DNA from: Candidatus Hydrogenedentota bacterium
Lineage (GTDB): Bacteria > Hydrogenedentota > Hydrogenedentia > Hydrogenedentales > CAITNO01
Length of the DNA: 9,068 bases
Reading direction: 5' to 3'
Assembly (NCBI GenBank): GCA_022710255.1
Contig: JAKLHG010000128.1
Location: 1 to 9,068, forward strand
Below the pieces are notes generated by a model. That model saw only the letters and a program-made list of their open reading frames with translations. It did no database searches and was not told the DNA's origin. The position numbers and the translations under genes were made by a program. Shown here piece by piece: positions 5,902 through 9,068 of this stretch (position 1 is the stretch's first letter; each line of letters opens with the position of its first letter).

Positions 5902-8900
5902 ATGGACACTGCGAGTCAGGAGAGACGCACACGCCAAGTACGCCGGTTATCCTTGGCGGCAGCCATGATTACCCTCTTGTCAGGCGGGGCTGCCCTTGTT
6001 GTATGGGCCATCGACCTGGCGGCAATGGGGAATACCACAGCAAAGCTGCTCGCCTTGAACGCCCCGCCCGCTCCGGGCTTCCTGTTACTGGGCATTGGCA
6101 TTATCCTCTTGTATACGAACGCACCTTCCCCCATGGTTGCGCTAGCGGCAGGCCGCGCGTGTGCCCTGCTGGTTCTGGTGCCGGGTGCGCTTATCCTGGG
6201 AAAATACTGGCTTCCGGCGGAATTCGGGCTGCAAGCGTTCATTTTCAGCGCAGGCGACCTCGCCCCGCAGGGAGCCTATTCGGCACACATGGAGGTAATG
6301 ACCGCGTTTACGTTTGTACTCCTGAGTTCATCCCTGCTTCTGTCCGGTATGCCCGCCTCCTGGCGGTTCCAGCCATCGGAGTACCTTGCCTCAGCCGCAT
6401 TTCTGGCTGCCCTGCTGCCCTTTACAGGCCATCTTTATGGCATTGACGGGGAACTCTTCTACCGGGGCGTGCCTATATCCATAAATCCCCTTACCGCCTT
6501 TACCCTCATGACGGCCGCCGCGGGCATTCTATTTCTGGGGTCTGACCGTGGATGGGCGCGTCTTCTGACCGCCGGAGGCGCTGCCGGCTTCATGATGCGT
6601 CTATTGCTCCCCCTGACCCTCCTGACACTTCTGGCACTGGCCTGGATTCGGCTGTTGGGGGAACAATCCGGTCTCTACACCTCCGCCTTCGGCGTTTCGC
6701 TTTTTGTAGTGGTCCGTATTGCCATCATGGGTGCCATCATCATCGGTTCAGCCTGGGTCGTCCACCGGTTGGAACGAATCCGTAGTGCCGCCCGACGGGA
6801 ACTGGAACAAGCCAACGCCACCCTGGAACAACACGTTGCCGAACGCACTGCGGAAATCGAAGCGGCGCGGGGCGAGCTGAAAAAACAACATGATTTCCTC
6901 TCCAAGATTATGGACAGCAGCGGTGCGCCAATCTTGTTGATTGACCGGCAGGGAAAAATCCTGGAATTCAACCGCGCCTGTGAACAGATTACCGGTTATG
7001 CCGCCGATGAAGCCCGACGCCTCATTTTCTGGGACGCGTTCCTGTCCCGCGAACACGGTTCGAATCCCTGTGAACGCTTCCGTTCCCTGTTTATAAAGGG
7101 CACACCTATTGAAGAGGAAACTCTGTGGTATACCAAGGAGGGAGGTGTGCGCTGGGTACACTGGCACGGCACCGCCCTGGAAACACTACAGGGACAGATC
7201 GACCACTGCATTATCGCGGGCGTGGATGTAACAGAGCGACGCCGCGCCGAGGACCGGGTACGCCAGGAGCAAGAACAGTTCGAGTTCATTATGACCCACC
7301 TTCCGGTGGGTGTAATACTCTCCAGGGGCCTGGAGCAGGTCATGCTCTATCAAAACCCGCGCTTTGTGGAAATGTTCGGATATACCATCAGAGACTTTCC
7401 TGATGTCTCCGCCTGGTGGCCTTTAGCCTATCCCGATCCTTCTTATCGCGACAAAGTCGCCGCCCAGTGGAACAGCCGGGTCGCCGAGGCCAGCCTGCTG
7501 CAGACAAACATCACACCCATGGAAGTATCCATCACGGCGCGCGACGGTTCAATTAAACAGATGAACGTGCATGCCGCCGTGTTCGGCGACTTGAATGTCG
7601 TCACGTTTGTGGACCTGACGGAACGTCAGCAAGCGGAAAAGGCCCGCCATCTAAACGAAATGCGCCTGGAGGCGCTGCTTAAACTCGGCCAGATGACCCG
7701 GGCATCCACCAAGGAACTCACCGATTTCGCGCTTGAGGAAGCGGTGCGGCTGACAGACAGCACCATTGGCTATTTTGCCTTCATGAATGAGGACGAAACG
7801 GTGTTGAGTATGTACGCCTGGTCGCGCACCGCGATGCAGGAATGCGCGATTCAAGACAAGCCCATAGTGTACCCTGTCAAAGACACCGGGCTTTGGGGCG
7901 AAGCCGTGCGGCAGCGCGCGCCCGTGATTACCAATGACTATGAAGCACCGAATCCGCTGAAAAAAGGATACCCCGAAGGACACGTCCGCATTCGCCGGCA
8001 TATGAATATCCCTGTTTTTGACGAGGGGCGCATTGTTATTGTAGCGGGTGTTGGCAATAAGAAAACCCCCTATGACGAAGCTGATGTGCGCCAACTGACG
8101 CTTCTTATGGAAGGCATGTGGCGCATACTCAAGCGGCGTGAAGATGAAAACACCCTGAAACGCATGCGTTCGTACCTGCAAAACATTGTGGATTCGATGC
8201 CTTCCGTGCTGGTGGCAGTAAACCTGGACGGCACGGTGACCCACTGGAACCTTGAGGCGGCGCACCTGACCGGGCTGACCGAAGAGCAGACCCGCGGCCG
8301 CGACCTGGGCGACGTTCTCCCACTGTTGAAAGATCGCCTTGACCGGGTACGCCGCGCCATCCGGGAAGGGAAGACGGTCGAAAACGAACGCTTCATGGTG
8401 CGGGATGGGGAAGAGTCAGTACAATACTACGATCTGCGGGTATTCCCCCTGGTCGCCAACGGCGCGCAGGGCGCCGTGGTGCGGCTTGACGATGTTACCA
8501 GCCGTGTGCAGATCGAGGATATGATGGTGCAAACGGAGAAGATGATGTCGGTCGGCGGACTGGCGGCGGGCATGGCCCATGAAATCAACAATCCGCTGGG
8601 GGGCATTCTGCAAGCCTGCCAGAACATCGAGCGCCGCACTTCGCAGAACTTGCCCAAGAATGTGGAAACGGCCCAGACTCTCGGAGTCGACTTGGAACTC
8701 GTACACCGTTACCTGCAGGAACGGGGTATTCTGGACTTCGTTTCAGGTATCCGGTCGGACGGCATGCGCGCAGCCCAAATCGTCGCCGACATGCTTTCTT
8801 TCAGCAGGCGGAGCGGCTCGGAATTTTTTCCCGCGAATCTGCCTGAAATTGTAGAGACGGTCCTGCGCCTGGCAGCGAACGACTATGATCTCAAAAAACA

Positions 8901-9068
8901 ATACGATTTCCGGAACATCAAGATCTATCGTGATTTCCAGGCGGACCTGCCGGCCGTTCCCTGTGACAAGACCAAAATCGAGCAGGTACTACTGAACCTG
9001 GTGAAAAATGCCGCCCAGGCCATGGTGGGACACAACACTACGGAACCGCCCGCCATCACAATCAGCAT
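5902..9068 (+). CDS. large membrane sensor histidine kinase (8TM-PAS-PAS-GAF-PAS-HisKA-HATPase), 3' truncated by window
   Basis: The frame is open from ATG 5902 to the right edge, giving 1055 residues without a stop; the rest of the ATPase domain lies outside. AGGA at 5889-5892 is 9 nt before the ATG. About eight hydrophobic segments (near 16-36, 58-73, 78-101, 133-150, 160-178, 194-213, 231-252 and 263-286) form an integral membrane module of unrecognised type. A charged coiled coil (about 290-328) leads to PAS1 (330-445, closing GVDVTERR), PAS2 (460-575, with WWPLAYPDP and closing VDLTERQ), a GAF-like domain (594-747) and PAS3 (755-873). HisKA follows with H893 in GMAHEINNPLGG, then a longer than usual stretch to MLSFSRR near 968. 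The N-box has N1032 and N1036 (LLNLVKNAAQAM). It is probably an inner-membrane sensor autokinase integrating several cytoplasmic cues. No receiver or output domain is visible before the edge. It lies 94 bp after the REC-kinase gene and is probably cotranscribed with it. The ligands are unknown. Confidence 0.92.
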   Translation, partial: MDTASQERRTRQVRRLSLAAAMITLLSGGAALVVWAIDLAAMGNTTAKLLALNAPPAPGFLLLGIGIILLYTNAPSPMVALAAGRACALLVLVPGALILGKYWLPAEFGLQAFIFSAGDLAPQGAYSAHMEVMTAFTFVLLSSSLLLSGMPASWRFQPSEYLASAAFLAALLPFTGHLYGIDGELFYRGVPISINPLTAFTLMTAAAGILFLGSDRGWARLLTAGGAAGFMMRLLLPLTLLTLLALAWIRLLGEQSGLYTSAFGVSLFVVVRIAIMGAIIIGSAWVVHRLERIRSAARRELEQANATLEQHVAERTAEIEAARGELKKQHDFLSKIMDSSGAPILLIDRQGKILEFNRACEQITGYAADEARRLIFWDAFLSREHGSNPCERFRSLFIKGTPIEEETLWYTKEGGVRWVHWHGTALETLQGQIDHCIIAGVDVTERRRAEDRVRQEQEQFEFIMTHLPVGVILSRGLEQVMLYQNPRFVEMFGYTIRDFPDVSAWWPLAYPDPSYRDKVAAQWNSRVAEASLLQTNITPMEVSITARDGSIKQMNVHAAVFGDLNVVTFVDLTERQQAEKARHLNEMRLEALLKLGQMTRASTKELTDFALEEAVRLTDSTIGYFAFMNEDETVLSMYAWSRTAMQECAIQDKPIVYPVKDTGLWGEAVRQRAPVITNDYEAPNPLKKGYPEGHVRIRRHMNIPVFDEGRIVIVAGVGNKKTPYDEADVRQLTLLMEGMWRILKRREDENTLKRMRSYLQNIVDSMPSVLVAVNLDGTVTHWNLEAAHLTGLTEEQTRGRDLGDVLPLLKDRLDRVRRAIREGKTVENERFMVRDGEESVQYYDLRVFPLVANGAQGAVVRLDDVTSRVQIEDMMVQTEKMMSVGGLAAGMAHEINNPLGGILQACQNIERRTSQNLPKNVETAQTLGVDLELVHRYLQERGILDFVSGIRSDGMRAAQIVADMLSFSRRSGSEFFPANLPEIVETVLRLAANDYDLKKQYDFRNIKIYRDFQADLPAVPCDKTKIEQVLLNLVKNAAQAMVGHNTTEPPAITIS

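Noticed and set aside
6003..6446. A 147-codon forward frame in the membrane part of the large kinase
   Set aside because: It is an out-of-frame reading of the transmembrane region; the frame starting at 5902 gives regular hydrophobic helices and continues into PAS domains.
7651..8265. A 204-codon open frame on the minus strand
   Set aside because: It is antisense to the GAF domain of the large kinase and has no family resemblance; the forward frame has continuous domain homology.

Overview
The window holds four forward-strand genes and two conspicuous palindromic repeats. The DNA is moderately GC-rich. It carries a large secreted glycosidase, long multi-domain histidine kinases and an orphan four-helix-bundle (23S rRNA intervening-sequence-type) gene. 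That mix suggests a free-living, polysaccharide-degrading bacterium of the PVC superphylum or a similar lineage (Lentisphaerae/Kiritimatiellota, Verrucomicrobia, Planctomycetes, Hydrogenedentes). This placement is inference from gene content; nothing in the window fixes the taxon.

Region 1 (1-1110): a possible tail of an upstream gene ends at 107. A compact unit follows: a gene for a four-helix-bundle protein with a C-terminal topoisomerase-type C4 zinc finger (273-1022). On each side, within about 15 bp of the coding region, lies a palindrome of 77-78 bp. Both palindromes are built from the same 30-nt arm, which carries three ATTGAC units at a strict 9-nt spacing. The left palindrome also contains a good sigma70-like promoter (TTGACC-17-TATACT). 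The bracketed cassette (181-1107) is the most unusual item in the window. It resembles REP/RAYT-type arrangements and the stem-flanked ORFs of rRNA intervening sequences, but it lies outside any rRNA gene.

Region 2 (1108-4551): a 170-bp leader with a short inverted repeat, then a 1090-aa secreted GH78 alpha-L-rhamnosidase with both expected catalytic glutamates and an extra beta-sandwich domain.

Region 3 (4552-9068): a promoter-like site precedes a soluble response-regulator/histidine-kinase protein (REC-HisKA-HATPase). After a 94-bp structured spacer comes a very large membrane sensor kinase (about 8 TM, PAS-PAS-GAF-PAS-HisKA-HATPase) that runs off the right edge. The two probably form one phosphotransfer system. 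A link to rhamnose-glycan use by the neighbouring GH78 enzyme is possible, but only proximity supports it.
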